This document shows positions 7,198 to 16,683 of a stretch of DNA of 64,000 bases, in pieces. A model generated the notes under the pieces. It saw only the letters and a program-made list of their open reading frames with translations, was not told where the DNA came from and made no database searches. Source of the stretch: Flavivirga sp. 57AJ16 (GTDB lineage: Bacteria > Bacteroidota > Bacteroidia > Flavobacteriales > Flavobacteriaceae); the NCBI RefSeq assembly GCF_028736925.1, contig NZ_JAQZAT010000002.1, positions 248,001 to 312,000 on the forward strand. Reading direction: 5' to 3'. Within the stretch, counting starts at the first letter, position 1. Each line of letters opens with the position of its first letter. Made by a program: the position numbers and the translations under genes.

Positions 7198-7803
7198 TTA
7201 TTTTGTTAATACAACTATATATTTGTAATGAACAAATCCTGTTGTATTTGTTGATTTTACTCTTACTTTCACCCAATCTCCTATCATAGCTAGCAAAACT
7301 AATTCTTGGTATTTACTTAGTCTTTCCAAAATGTCAAAACTCGTACTAGGTCCTTTTCTTAAATTCAGGGTCAATGTATTTACCATTAATGTTTTTAAAT
7401 AATATTCAGAATTAATGTCATTAGGTAAATCATAAATTTCAGTTGAATTCAGATTATTATTTGATAAATAGGTTTTTATTTTATTATTCTGATTATAGTT
7501 AGAAGTACTAGTTGAAGGTGAACTTGGAGAATAATAAGTATTTCTTTTGGGAGTATAAGTTGGAGTATATGTTCTTCTACTTCCACCTGAACAAACACCA
7601 CAAGAACCACCACTATTGCAATATTTACATCTGCTACAATTTGTACAAGCTGAGCAATTAGATGAACCAGTACATCTTCCCCCTTCACCTTCACAACAAG
7701 ATGCAATAGCATTATTCTTTTGTCCAAATGAATTATTTGTTCCAAAAATTAAAATAATTAATGTGAAAATTCTTAATAGATTTAGTTCTAAAATTTTTTT
7801 CAT
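7198..7803 (-). CDS. Secreted Cys-rich protein with SH3b domain
   Basis: A 201-residue protein with a signal peptide (about 1-28, ending SFGQ). Next is a Gly/Ser/Cys-rich block (about 35-75) with ten Cys in short C-x2/3-C steps, then a Thr/Ser/Pro/Tyr/Asn-rich linker. The C-terminal bacterial SH3 domain (about 140-200) has LNLRKGPSTSFDILERL and GDWVKVRV, the usual SH3b landmarks for binding peptidoglycan or glycan. Proteins of this layout recur on Bacteroidetes mobile DNA with no assigned function. The Cys block could bind metal or form disulfides after export. Confidence 0.75.
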   Translation of the reverse strand: MKKILELNLLRIFTLIILIFGTNNSFGQKNNAIASCCEGEGGRCTGSSNCSACTNCSRCKYCNSGGSCGVCSGGSRRTYTPTYTPKRNTYYSPSSPSTSTSNYNQNNKIKTYLSNNNLNSTEIYDLPNDINSEYYLKTLMVNTLTLNLRKGPSTSFDILERLSKYQELVLLAMIGDWVKVRVKSTNTTGFVHYKYIVVLTK

Positions 7804-8268
7804 CTGATTTTTTCAGCTTGTTGCCAACTTGTTTATATATGGAACTTTTATCTTTTTATTCAATAATTTTTGGTGGGCTATGCGGAATTTTCGGTTGTTT
7901 TTCTCTTTTTTTATCCATTTTTCTTCATTTCGAATAAGAATAAAAAACAATTTAAATATCAAATGTATTGCTTTACAAAATATTGAATACGGAAAACCGT
8001 AAGCGTTCTGAAATAAAATGCTTAATTACTATTAGGGAGAAGTTAAATATACTAAATAATAGTAAGCAATTGCTCTTGTAAGATAGAAATAATTGTGAAT
8101 TTAGAATTATTACACAGAACACAAAAATCAGGAGTATTCCCAAAAATAAATTACTGAATTATAGAAAACTTACACACGAATCTCTGTGAAAATTGCTGAA
8201 ATGGAACTAATGTTGGGAATAGCAAGATTATAATTCATTTCAATTTTATCAGAATCAGGTTAATTTAA
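7804..8268. other. Gene-free spacer (465 bp)
   Basis: AT-rich spacer between the SH3b gene and the HEPN gene, both on the minus strand. The part nearest the SH3b start contains TTGCCAAC/GTTGGCAA, resembling the GTTA/TAAC-containing spacers of the neighbouring genes. No ORF, RNA gene or clear hairpin was found. Confidence 0.4.
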
Positions 8269-9072
8269 CTAATTCCATTTTTTTAATTGTAATAGGGCTG
8301 AATTCAAGTAATCTGTTAATTCGGGTAGTTTTTGAATTATAGGCAAACTTAAATTATAGTACTTTAATGGATTGAAATCTATCTCAGGGTATCTTGATTT
8401 GTTGTTATGATTATGTGAAAGTAAATTTGAAAAAAAAAGAATTAAGACATTATAATATTCTATTAAAGCATAATTAAAATGCTCTTTTGCATACTCTATT
8501 ACCTCATTTAGTTGATTTTCATTTAGCATTAAATCATTAAATTCATTTCTAGCTTCTATTGCCTTTTCAGGATTTATTTTATTAACTAAATCAAAAAATA
8601 AATTCATCTTGTCAATTAAACAGTCTTTAAATTCATTTGGAAGTTCGAAAGTGTATGAACTCAAATCATTAAGAGTTTTTAATACCTCATCTAATATTTC
8701 ATTTGAATATTCAAATATTTCTTTTCTTTTTGGTAATAAGGTTAAACCACTTTCTAAGTTATTTGAGTAATTAACCATATTTCCACTTCCAAATAATTTT
8801 TCAAATTCATAATTCTTCAAAAAATCCATTTCTTTTTGTCTTTCCTTTATGGAATTTATAAACAAATTTAAAGTATAGTGCCCAGTGTTATTGGCGTCTT
8901 TTTCAGAAACAAATGTTTTAACTATAAAGGCATAAGCTTTTAATCCTTTTTCAGAAGCTTGCTGAAAATGATAAAAAGAATTAGAATACATTTTATTTTC
9001 ATATAGAATCTTTGAAGTTTCTAAATCTTCAATTGCAATTGTAATCCATGAGTTGATGTAGTCTTTATTCAT
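8269..9072 (-). CDS. HEPN-domain protein, partner of the STAND NTPase
   Basis: The 267-residue protein opens with a classic HEPN helix pair (AIEDLETSKILYENKMYSNS, then FYHFQQASEKGLKAYAFI). The C-terminal half is helical and ends with an SRYPEIDFNPLKYYN stretch and further helices, unlike simple HEPN toxins. No clear Rx4-6H motif sits in the expected helix, so it may be a catalytically dead, scaffolding HEPN. Its ATG overlaps the stop of the upstream STAND gene by 8 bp (ATGAATAA), so the two are translationally coupled and should act together. A defence accessory or effector role is inferred. Confidence 0.7.
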   Translation of the reverse strand: MNKDYINSWITIAIEDLETSKILYENKMYSNSFYHFQQASEKGLKAYAFIVKTFVSEKDANNTGHYTLNLFINSIKERQKEMDFLKNYEFEKLFGSGNMVNYSNNLESGLTLLPKRKEIFEYSNEILDEVLKTLNDLSSYTFELPNEFKDCLIDKMNLFFDLVNKINPEKAIEARNEFNDLMLNENQLNEVIEYAKEHFNYALIEYYNVLILFFSNLLSHNHNNKSRYPEIDFNPLKYYNLSLPIIQKLPELTDYLNSALLQLKKWN

Positions 9073-12000
9073 TTGAAAATTTTTCCTCGAAATACTTTAG
9101 ATTTTGCAATTCATTTTGATCATCAAACCAAAGGATATATTTTCTAGTCTTTTGATTATGAATAACTTCTCTAATATTATCATTTAAAGGATTTTTTTTT
9201 ATAAAATGTGTCGCTAACCAAAACAACTTCATCTTTTTATTTTTAAGCTCTTTAAACAAAACATCTTTTTTAAGTAAAATTATTTCTTGAGAATCACCAT
9301 AACTATATCTTTCAGTATTAATCTGATGTTTAAATCCAATTTGATTATTGTCAATGTCAAAATAGGTGTTATTATCTAATTCCGTAATTTTAAGTATTTG
9401 TCTAATTTTTTTTGATGGGATTATTATTTCTTCTTCACCATCAACACTATTTCTCATTGTTCTTGTCAAACAATTAAAAGCAAATTTGCTTTCAGCGAAT
9501 TCAGTCACATTATTGTTTTCGCCAATCCAATTCATCCAAAATAAATTAGATGTATTAGTATAAGTATCTGTATCTGGACTTGCAAAATGACTTATATAAA
9601 TTGATTTTAAATTTTTATTCAATTGTTTTGAAAAATATTTAAAATCTTCTTCAGTAATTAAATAACCATAACAATCGATAAAAGAATTAATAGTCTTTGA
9701 TGAATTTGTAAGTGCTGTACTTTGATAGATGGACAAATATTCATTTACAATCTCCGAATCAAAATCAAGATTATTATAGATGAGCCAATTATTAAAATCT
9801 ATTTTTGGGTCTTTGCTAACCATCTTATTTATTTCATCTTGAATATCTTTTGAATTGTCAATTTCAGGAGCTAATTCTTCTTTTATTACCCATAATGGAG
9901 GATTAAAGTATTCATCCACTTGGCTTTCAAGACTACTTTGTAAATCTTCTATAGGATTATTAATATGTACAATTTTAGAATAATCATCAATCCAATCAAA
10001 TTTCCTGCTCTCTTTATCAAATTTATAAGGTAAATAGTCTGATAAATAACCTTTTAAATAATGAACAGCCAACCAAACATACTTTTCTTCATATGTGAAT
10101 TCTTTGCTTTTACTTCCGTGACTTGCATCAGTATATGAACTTCCTTTTACTCTATCAAAACCCAAAGATTTAATATACGCAATTGCTGTTGACATACCCC
10201 AAGTTCTTGAAGATTCACTACCTTTTAAAACCGAACTGTATTTGGAATAAAAATCACTAATAAAAGGATTACTTTTTTCATATGAATGTGAATTGAATCC
10301 AGTAGCTATTGATAAAAAATCATCATAAGCTTCTTTTATGACATACCAAGATAAATCGTGAGCAATAGGATAAAACTCTTCTCTAGGATTTTTAATGAAT
10401 TTTTCATCAACTTCTAAAATTATAAAATCGTCTTTTATGGTTGGTCTTGCTTTCTCAACCTCATTTTCTGATATAAGGCTAAATTGAAATGCTCTTTCAA
10501 CTATTGATCTAAAGCCGTATCTAACAATGACATTTCTAAATTTATTAGTATCATTAAAAACATTATTTAAACACCACAAAGCAATTTCAAGAACAGCATT
10601 CTTGTCTTTGCATTTAGTTGCAACACCCAAAGTAATCGATGCTAAATCTTCATTAATTTGAGGATCTTTAATTGGCACCATTAAATCTAAAAGTTTCTTG
10701 AATTCAATAGGTAAAATCAAAGCCCATTTAGTTAGTTTAATCCTTATATTTTCTCTTAATTTTTGGTCAATAGTTGTAAGTCCCCATGTATATACCAATG
10801 GAAGTCCATTAAACATATCTGTTTCATCTAAATCAAAATTATCATTAAGAATGCTTTTTATAGACCAATCATTCAGCTCATATTCTTTTACTTTCAATTT
10901 TGTTAAAACTAAATTCTTTTCAGTTCCATCAAGACCCGACCAAAACTTATCTCGTTCAAAAACACTTGGAATATTTTTAAGAATATTGTGAAGAAACATG
11001 GCATTAAAAGCACTCTCATTATCATAAGAAAGTGGTATAATTAAATCTTGTAAAATTTTAAACCTTTTAAGGTAATCTTCATTAAATATTTGTGTTATCC
11101 AATCTTTAAATTTATTACTTAATTTATTTGGAGCTAAAGACAATGTGATTAATTGAAGTTCAAAAATTTCACTTTCAGAAAATCCTTTTGTCAAAAAATT
11201 ATCAAAACCAATAAGTTTTTGATTCTTTATAAATACATCAGTAATAATGTCTTCGATGATTTTACGATTTGGTATAAAATCTATATAGGAATTATTTATA
11301 TCATCTAACTCATTTGACAATGGTAATGGCTTAAAAATAGAATCTGGTAAACAATCAATTTCCTCATTTATTATTGAATGACTAATTTTATTTGATACAA
11401 TAGTTTCAAGTATTGATTGGTAACTAAAATTATAGAAACTTTCTTTTGATTTTAATATTGAATTAGTTTTTTTTTCTCTTTCATATTTTATAAGAATTCC
11501 GTTATTTGATAAAAATTCAATTAAAAGTTCTATTTCATTATTATCTAAATACTTTAATTTCTTTTCGATTTCTAAATCAAAAATGTGGGTATGACTTACT
11601 TCTGAATTATAATAAAATAAATCAGATATTATGTTTAAGAAATCTAGAACAGGTTTTATTGATTTAGATTTTTTAGTTTCTAGTGATTCTAAATATTCAT
11701 CATTTATTCTTTCAACTTTTAAATTAATAAGTTTAGAAATGGCAGTTTGAACCACATCATTACCTTTAATTGTTGAACCTCTATAGTTTTCGCAAAATAA
11801 TTTTAAAGCAAATAAACTATCTAATCCTTTTACTAATTGATGATTTGCAATGTTAATATTATATTTCTTGAAATAATCATTTGAAACATCTTCTACTTTT
11901 ACATCACCTTCTCTTTTTAATCTTAATTCCCCGTATTGTTTTTTATAAGCTGGTAACTTTTGATTATTATAAAAATATTCTCTTGCGCTAAAAACAAAAC

Positions 12001-13417
12001 GAATCCTTTTGAATTTATTAGTTATTTCAATTGTTTCATTAATTCTGTCGTACCAATTTGTTTCGTTTGAAAAGTCTTCATCAAGACCATCAATACAAAT
12101 CAAAACTTTTGTATTTTCAGCTGCTTTAATATTATCAAAAACTAATTGACAATCTTTTCTAACAGCAATTGTTTCGAGTGCATTGAAAATCTCGTTTTTA
12201 TTCCAATTAATCAATTCCAATTCTTTGGATAATAATTGTGTCCAATCTATAGAATTAGCTCCTTTTGCTTGAATTAATATAGCTGGTGCTGATTTTTTTA
12301 CGCATTCTTCAACAGCATAAGCCAAGCCAAGTGTTTTTCCTGTTCCAGGCTTACCTAAAATTAAACTAGTTGATACTAGAGTTAAATCGTTTTCAATCTC
12401 TAAATATTTATTAACAATCTCTGTATTAAGTTCTCTTAAACAAATTTTTAAATTTTGATAAATAGGTTTCTGAAGATCTGTAGGATTTATAGTTTCAAGT
12501 ATTTCAACAGCTTCATAAATAGTGTTTAAAATTGTTAGTTCCTCCTCGTCATTTATGTTTAAATTTATTTCAACTCCATTTATTAATTTTGTTTGTAATT
12601 CTGTTGAACTTTTTATTAAGTCCTCAAGAAAACAATTAATTATTTCAAGATTTTTCTTGAGTTCTTCTGAATTTAAAGTTACATTGATAAACCTGTTAGA
12701 AATTCTTAAAGTATAATTAATCTTATTTTTAAGGTCAAGTATTTTGGTGACTGTTTTTTTTCTAAACGGTAAACTATTAAGTTGTTTGTCTATTAAATTT
12801 TGAATATCTCCTTTGGTATGCAAATCGCCAACATATCTTTCTTTTAGCCAGTAATTAGTTTTTTGCAAGTCAAATTTATCTTTTAAAAAATTGGAATGAA
12901 TTACTTCTTTTTCAAACCAATATTTATTTACCCCCTCATTTTCTGGAAATTGTAATTCGTTTAAAATAGTTTGCTCAAACCACCAAGTAATTTTAACGTT
13001 GGGTAAAGATGCTTTTATTTCTTTTTCAAAATTTCTAATCCTTACATCTTCACTGTTTTGAGTTGGTTTTTTACCTCTACCAATTTTAATAGAACTAACA
13101 TTATGAGGAATACAAATGATATATTCGATGATATTTGGTCTAATATCTAATGCTCCTGTTATGGATTTTCTTATTTGATTGATTTCGTTATTATCTAATG
13201 CTTGTTTAAACCATTTTGACTGGATCGCAATGAAATTTCCATTTGATAGTTTGCCATAAGCTTCGATTCCGCCATCTCCACCAGCACCATTTATTACTTT
13301 AAACTCATCTAATGTAGCCGCATAGTTTCTGGATAAATATCTCTCGAATAATTGGTTACATAAAGTCTCAAATGAATTTTGGTAACTACCTCTATAAGTA
13401 TTAAATGAATCCCACAT
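9065..13417 (-). CDS. Mrr-type nuclease/STAND NTPase, Avs-like
   Basis: A 1450-residue protein. Residues 1-150 form a restriction-endonuclease-like fold: Glu17, GGDGGIEAY (Asp48) and IAIQSKWF (Gln66, Lys68) make the Mrr PD-(D/E)xK pattern. A STAND/AAA-type NTPase follows, with Walker A GKPGTGKT (355-362), Walker B VLICIDGLDED (438-448) and a FVFSARE sensor segment near 474-480. The last ~900 residues are helical repeat-like with no known domain, and could be the sensor. Effector-NTPase-sensor order and size resemble antiviral STAND proteins (Avs4 also carries an Mrr-like nuclease), but the coupled HEPN gene is not part of the Avs types I know. Inference: phage-sensing abortive defence. Confidence 0.75.
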   Translation of the reverse strand: MWDSFNTYRGSYQNSFETLCNQLFERYLSRNYAATLDEFKVINGAGGDGGIEAYGKLSNGNFIAIQSKWFKQALDNNEINQIRKSITGALDIRPNIIEYIICIPHNVSSIKIGRGKKPTQNSEDVRIRNFEKEIKASLPNVKITWWFEQTILNELQFPENEGVNKYWFEKEVIHSNFLKDKFDLQKTNYWLKERYVGDLHTKGDIQNLIDKQLNSLPFRKKTVTKILDLKNKINYTLRISNRFINVTLNSEELKKNLEIINCFLEDLIKSSTELQTKLINGVEINLNINDEEELTILNTIYEAVEILETINPTDLQKPIYQNLKICLRELNTEIVNKYLEIENDLTLVSTSLILGKPGTGKTLGLAYAVEECVKKSAPAILIQAKGANSIDWTQLLSKELELINWNKNEIFNALETIAVRKDCQLVFDNIKAAENTKVLICIDGLDEDFSNETNWYDRINETIEITNKFKRIRFVFSAREYFYNNQKLPAYKKQYGELRLKREGDVKVEDVSNDYFKKYNINIANHQLVKGLDSLFALKLFCENYRGSTIKGNDVVQTAISKLINLKVERINDEYLESLETKKSKSIKPVLDFLNIISDLFYYNSEVSHTHIFDLEIEKKLKYLDNNEIELLIEFLSNNGILIKYEREKKTNSILKSKESFYNFSYQSILETIVSNKISHSIINEEIDCLPDSIFKPLPLSNELDDINNSYIDFIPNRKIIEDIITDVFIKNQKLIGFDNFLTKGFSESEIFELQLITLSLAPNKLSNKFKDWITQIFNEDYLKRFKILQDLIIPLSYDNESAFNAMFLHNILKNIPSVFERDKFWSGLDGTEKNLVLTKLKVKEYELNDWSIKSILNDNFDLDETDMFNGLPLVYTWGLTTIDQKLRENIRIKLTKWALILPIEFKKLLDLMVPIKDPQINEDLASITLGVATKCKDKNAVLEIALWCLNNVFNDTNKFRNVIVRYGFRSIVERAFQFSLISENEVEKARPTIKDDFIILEVDEKFIKNPREEFYPIAHDLSWYVIKEAYDDFLSIATGFNSHSYEKSNPFISDFYSKYSSVLKGSESSRTWGMSTAIAYIKSLGFDRVKGSSYTDASHGSKSKEFTYEEKYVWLAVHYLKGYLSDYLPYKFDKESRKFDWIDDYSKIVHINNPIEDLQSSLESQVDEYFNPPLWVIKEELAPEIDNSKDIQDEINKMVSKDPKIDFNNWLIYNNLDFDSEIVNEYLSIYQSTALTNSSKTINSFIDCYGYLITEEDFKYFSKQLNKNLKSIYISHFASPDTDTYTNTSNLFWMNWIGENNNVTEFAESKFAFNCLTRTMRNSVDGEEEIIIPSKKIRQILKITELDNNTYFDIDNNQIGFKHQINTERYSYGDSQEIILLKKDVLFKELKNKKMKLFWLATHFIKKNPLNDNIREVIHNQKTRKYILWFDDQNELQNLKYFEEKFSNE

Positions 13418-13512
13418 TTGTTATTATTCTAGGTTAATTAACTCTTTTTTAGTAGGTTTTCAAAGCCTTTCTCCAGTATTAAATATTGTTTATGAAGTCT
13501 ATTTTTGTTGTT

Positions 13513-14610
13513 TTATTTTGCTCTTAAAAGTTCTAATAGTCTGAAATTCAGATATAACTTCTCTTTGCCAACTTGCTCACTTTTTAAGAACCCGTGATTT
13601 TCTAATTCCTTAAGATAATTCCCCACTGTTTTTAGATTTCCTAAACCTACCTTTTCTAATTGGTTTCTTTTGGTGTAAGGCAATCTAAATAATTCTTCCA
13701 TTAAATCTTTGGAATATATTTTAGGCAATTTATTTTGTATTTCTGTTGCCATATGATTCATTAGTTCTTCTATTTTAGCAATCTGCTCCCTTCCTTTTAA
13801 TGCTGTTTGTTCTACCATATCCAGCATAAAAATAATCCAATCTTGCCAATTTTCTTCTTCAGTTACTTTTCTTAAATTGGTGTAATACTCGGCTTTATGT
13901 TGGATAATATAATTACTTAAAAATAATGCTGGCAATTCCAATAAACCAGTCATTTTGAGATATAACAATAAAATGATTCTCCCAGTACGTCCGTTCCCGT
14001 CAAAAAATGGATGTATGGCTTCGAACTGATAATGAATGACTGCCATTTTTACTAATGGGTCAATAGTGTCTTCTGCATGGATAAAGTCTTCTAAATTTTT
14101 TAGTTTTTCTCTTATGACGTTCTCTCCTTCGGGCGGTGTATAAACCACTGTATTATTTGCAGGGTTTTTTAATTGTGTGCCTGGTGCATTTCTAATACTA
14201 GATTGATTTTCTTTAATAATCTGTGCTAAAGCAATGAATAGATTCGTGTTTAAAATGGGACGTTTTTCAATTTGTTCCACCCCATACCATAATGCATCTT
14301 TATAATGTATAACTTCTTTAGTGGCTGGATTATCATTTTTCTTTTCGGCTATGGAAGCTTTGAATAATTCGTCTTGGGTGGTAATGATGTTTTCAATAGC
14401 AGAACTGGCCTGTGCTTCTTGTAAGTTGATGGTGTCAATAAATAACGTCGGATTAGGTAAATTGGTTATAGCTCCTTTTAGCTCTGACAAAGCTCTACTA
14501 GCACTGATAGTTTTTTTTAGAATGACCATATTTTCTATTTCCATTTTAGGTGGCAATAGTGGTAAACTGTTATATGGTATTTCTGGATTATATATTGATT
14601 TGCTATTCAT
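13513..14610 (-). CDS. Fic family protein with inhibitory helix and winged-helix tail
   Basis: A Fic-domain enzyme, predicted to transfer AMP from ATP to protein hydroxyls. From the ATG at 14610 it has 365 residues. The frame continues upstream to a TTG at 14658, but the ATG fits Fic families better. HPFFDGNGRTGR (about 200-211) is the full HxFx(D/E)GNGRxxR active site. SSAIEN near residue 69-74 matches the (S/T)xxxE(G/N) inhibitory motif, placed N-terminally as in class II Fic proteins that self-regulate. The C-terminal 60 residues (KRNQLEKVGLGNLKTVGNYL) form a winged helix. It stands between the STAND gene and an XRE gene. Confidence 0.92.
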   Translation of the reverse strand: MNSKSIYNPEIPYNSLPLLPPKMEIENMVILKKTISASRALSELKGAITNLPNPTLFIDTINLQEAQASSAIENIITTQDELFKASIAEKKNDNPATKEVIHYKDALWYGVEQIEKRPILNTNLFIALAQIIKENQSSIRNAPGTQLKNPANNTVVYTPPEGENVIREKLKNLEDFIHAEDTIDPLVKMAVIHYQFEAIHPFFDGNGRTGRIILLLYLKMTGLLELPALFLSNYIIQHKAEYYTNLRKVTEEENWQDWIIFMLDMVEQTALKGREQIAKIEELMNHMATEIQNKLPKIYSKDLMEELFRLPYTKRNQLEKVGLGNLKTVGNYLKELENHGFLKSEQVGKEKLYLNFRLLELLRAK

Positions 14611-14798
14611 ACTTGCACTCTTGAACAAGGGTGCTTTTCGCCCTTGTTTTATGTTCAAGTGTAAATATAGTAATTTTTTACTCTCGTTTCATTTATGTAG
14701 GTAAAATTTGCCTTCGTTGGATTAAAAAAAAATTAGAAAGCTTTGTTCACTAGGTTTGTGCAATACTAAATAAGAAATTTATTTCTATTTCAAGAAGT

Positions 14799-15017
14799 TT
14801 ATTCTTTTAATAATTTTAAGTCTTTATATACTTCTTTTAATAATTCACCTGGATCTACATCAATAGCCAAAGCAATTAAATAAAGTTCATCAGCACGCAA
14901 CTTAGTTGATTCATTAGAACTCAATTGAGAAAGTCTAGCCTGACTTATTCCAGTACGCCTAGAAACCATTGCTCTATTCACAGATTTTTTTGTAAGATAT
15001 AATCCTAAAGATGTCAT
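14799..15017 (-). CDS. XRE-family helix-turn-helix regulator
   Basis: 72 residues, nearly all one Cro/CI-type HTH domain: AMVSRRTGISQARLSQLSS is the helix-turn-helix, followed by RADELYLIALAIDVDPGELL, the conserved XRE C-terminal helices. It is divergent from the HEPN gene at 15170 across a 150-bp AT-rich gap and probably binds there. It could repress the 15170-16683 pair in toxin-antitoxin style or act as the island regulator. Confidence 0.85.
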   Translation of the reverse strand: MTSLGLYLTKKSVNRAMVSRRTGISQARLSQLSSNESTKLRADELYLIALAIDVDPGELLKEVYKDLKLLKE

Positions 15018-15169
15018 GAATATTTCGAATTTATATAGATAAATATACTTTGAATATATAAAAATGTAGAATTTCTAAAGTTTAATTTTGAATTTTGATA
15101 GATTATGTATAGATTTGTTTAGATATTCTAAAGAATACTTAAGAAATCTAACATTCAAAAGCAAAAGAT

Positions 15170-16333
15170 ATGGACGAGGAAATTTACACTAAACAAGAAC
15201 AGATTATAGATAAACTAAAATCTCTTTTAGAAATTAAATATGTATATAAAACAAGAACTAAAAAGGAAGGTTTCTTTAAGCCTCTATTAATTGTGATACT
15301 GAAAGGAAACTGTTCTTCCTTAACCAATGAATTATCCTCCATGGTTGCAAAAATATTTCAGGATGAAACGGACTTTTTGTACCGAATATTCTCCTTTGAA
15401 TATGCCTATCAACAGTTAAAAGAAGAAAACCTATTTTTTGTATATGGGTGTACTTGGGATAAAATAATATTTCATAATACTAATTTAGAATTAGACAGCT
15501 TTCATGAGTATTACGTTACTGAAAAAACACTTAATAATATTCAATCCCTTTTCGAAAGGGAACGAGATAAAATAGCAGCCTTTTTGGACGGTGCGACCTT
15601 TTTTATTGAAAAAAATAATCTATCCCATGCCGCTTATATGCTGCATCAATATATAGAACTATGGTTTCGCTTTGTCTCTCTTTTTACAATGGGCAAAGAG
15701 CGTAAATGTCATAGTATTAAGGAACTTCAAACCTATATAAAAACATTTGATCCAGAACCGGGCAACCTTTTCAATACAGAAATAGAGGAGGAGCAACACC
15801 TTTTAAAATTATTAGATGATGCTTATATAACGACACGCTATGAAAACAATTACCATATCAACTTGGAACAAATCTATAGAATATTGGAGAAAGCCAATAA
15901 AATGGAATCCTTGGCTACGTCATTGTTTAAAATCAAATTGGATGCCTGTATTGTTGAAGTAGTCAATATTAAAGAAATCAAAGTTCCCAAAGAACAAAGT
16001 TCAGTACCAAATAACACAGAATTATTGAGTTTCATAAAATCCCTATCCAAAAAGGATTTCTCTTTTTTAACACCCTATCCCTTTAAAAAGGGACATTATA
16101 CCATTGGAATAGTAACGGAAGGCTATTTAGAAACCTCTTTTATGATTTCGAATCTGTTAAAGGTATGCATCATTGCCATGGAAGCCGATTACTGTTCAAC
16201 ACGTTCCATACCTGATCCAGAACATAACATTAGAGAGGTTTTAGGCTATGTTTTGGACATGATACCCCATAATGAAATGGAACTGTTGGATGTTATCAGA
16301 GATTTAACTTTAGAACCAGAAACTAACAGCTGA
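15170..16333 (+). CDS. HEPN-domain protein (387 aa)
   Basis: Three parts can be seen. The N-terminal ~140 residues are alpha/beta (LLIVILKGNCSSL, FFVYGCTWDKIIFH), possibly a degenerate nucleotidyltransferase-like domain. A central HEPN domain lies at about 150-270 (ERDKIAAFLDGATFFIEKNN, then LSHAAYMLHQYIELWFRFVS and HSIKELQTYI). The C-terminal segment (about 295-387) is repeated in the next gene. Similar proteins occur on Bacteroidetes conjugative elements, but the function is unknown. It overlaps the next gene by one base (TGATG), so they form an operon. A divergent XRE gene probably controls both. Confidence 0.7.
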   Translation: MDEEIYTKQEQIIDKLKSLLEIKYVYKTRTKKEGFFKPLLIVILKGNCSSLTNELSSMVAKIFQDETDFLYRIFSFEYAYQQLKEENLFFVYGCTWDKIIFHNTNLELDSFHEYYVTEKTLNNIQSLFERERDKIAAFLDGATFFIEKNNLSHAAYMLHQYIELWFRFVSLFTMGKERKCHSIKELQTYIKTFDPEPGNLFNTEIEEEQHLLKLLDDAYITTRYENNYHINLEQIYRILEKANKMESLATSLFKIKLDACIVEVVNIKEIKVPKEQSSVPNNTELLSFIKSLSKKDFSFLTPYPFKKGHYTIGIVTEGYLETSFMISNLLKVCIIAMEADYCSTRSIPDPEHNIREVLGYVLDMIPHNEMELLDVIRDLTLEPETNS

Positions 16334-16683
16334 TGAAAGAAAAAAAGAAACATAGAAACAAATTAAAGGCCATTAAGAAGCACATTGAAAACTTCCCTGG
16401 AGTAAACTCGGAGGCTTATGGAAACAGGACAAGAAAGACTATCGGATTTGAAGTGTTCGATAATGAGGATATTACAAGTAGCATTTCGGCACTTTTGGAG
16501 GTGTGTTATTTCGCATTGGATGGCAATGGCACTTTCATTTATCCCAAGCATAGCAATAAGACACCGATATCCAGTGTGACCAAGGTACTCGAAATAGTCA
16601 TCGACCTCTTGCCACATGACCAAATGTTCTGCATGGATAAGGTCACTGAAATCCTTTCAAAGGACAAAAAAAAGGATAATTAA
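16333..16683 (+). CDS. Small partner sharing the C-terminal domain of the HEPN protein
   Basis: 116 residues, very basic N-terminus. From residue 45 on it aligns by eye with the end of the upstream protein: SSISALLEVCYFALDGNG matches its SFMISNLLKVCIIAMEAD, and VLEIVIDLLPHDQMFCMDKV matches VLGYVLDMIPHNEMELLDVI. The two genes therefore share a roughly 60-residue domain and are translationally coupled (TGATG). It may be a free copy of the domain that binds or neutralises the HEPN protein. I do not recognise the family. Confidence 0.6.
   Translation: MKEKKKHRNKLKAIKKHIENFPGVNSEAYGNRTRKTIGFEVFDNEDITSSISALLEVCYFALDGNGTFIYPKHSNKTPISSVTKVLEIVIDLLPHDQMFCMDKVTEILSKDKKKDN

Noticed and set aside
5365-8268. 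True integron attC sites between the HNH, HEPN and SH3b genes
   Set aside because: The spacer motifs lack the RYYYAAC/GTTRRRY pair structure and there is no integron-type integrase; kept only as a cassette-like observation.
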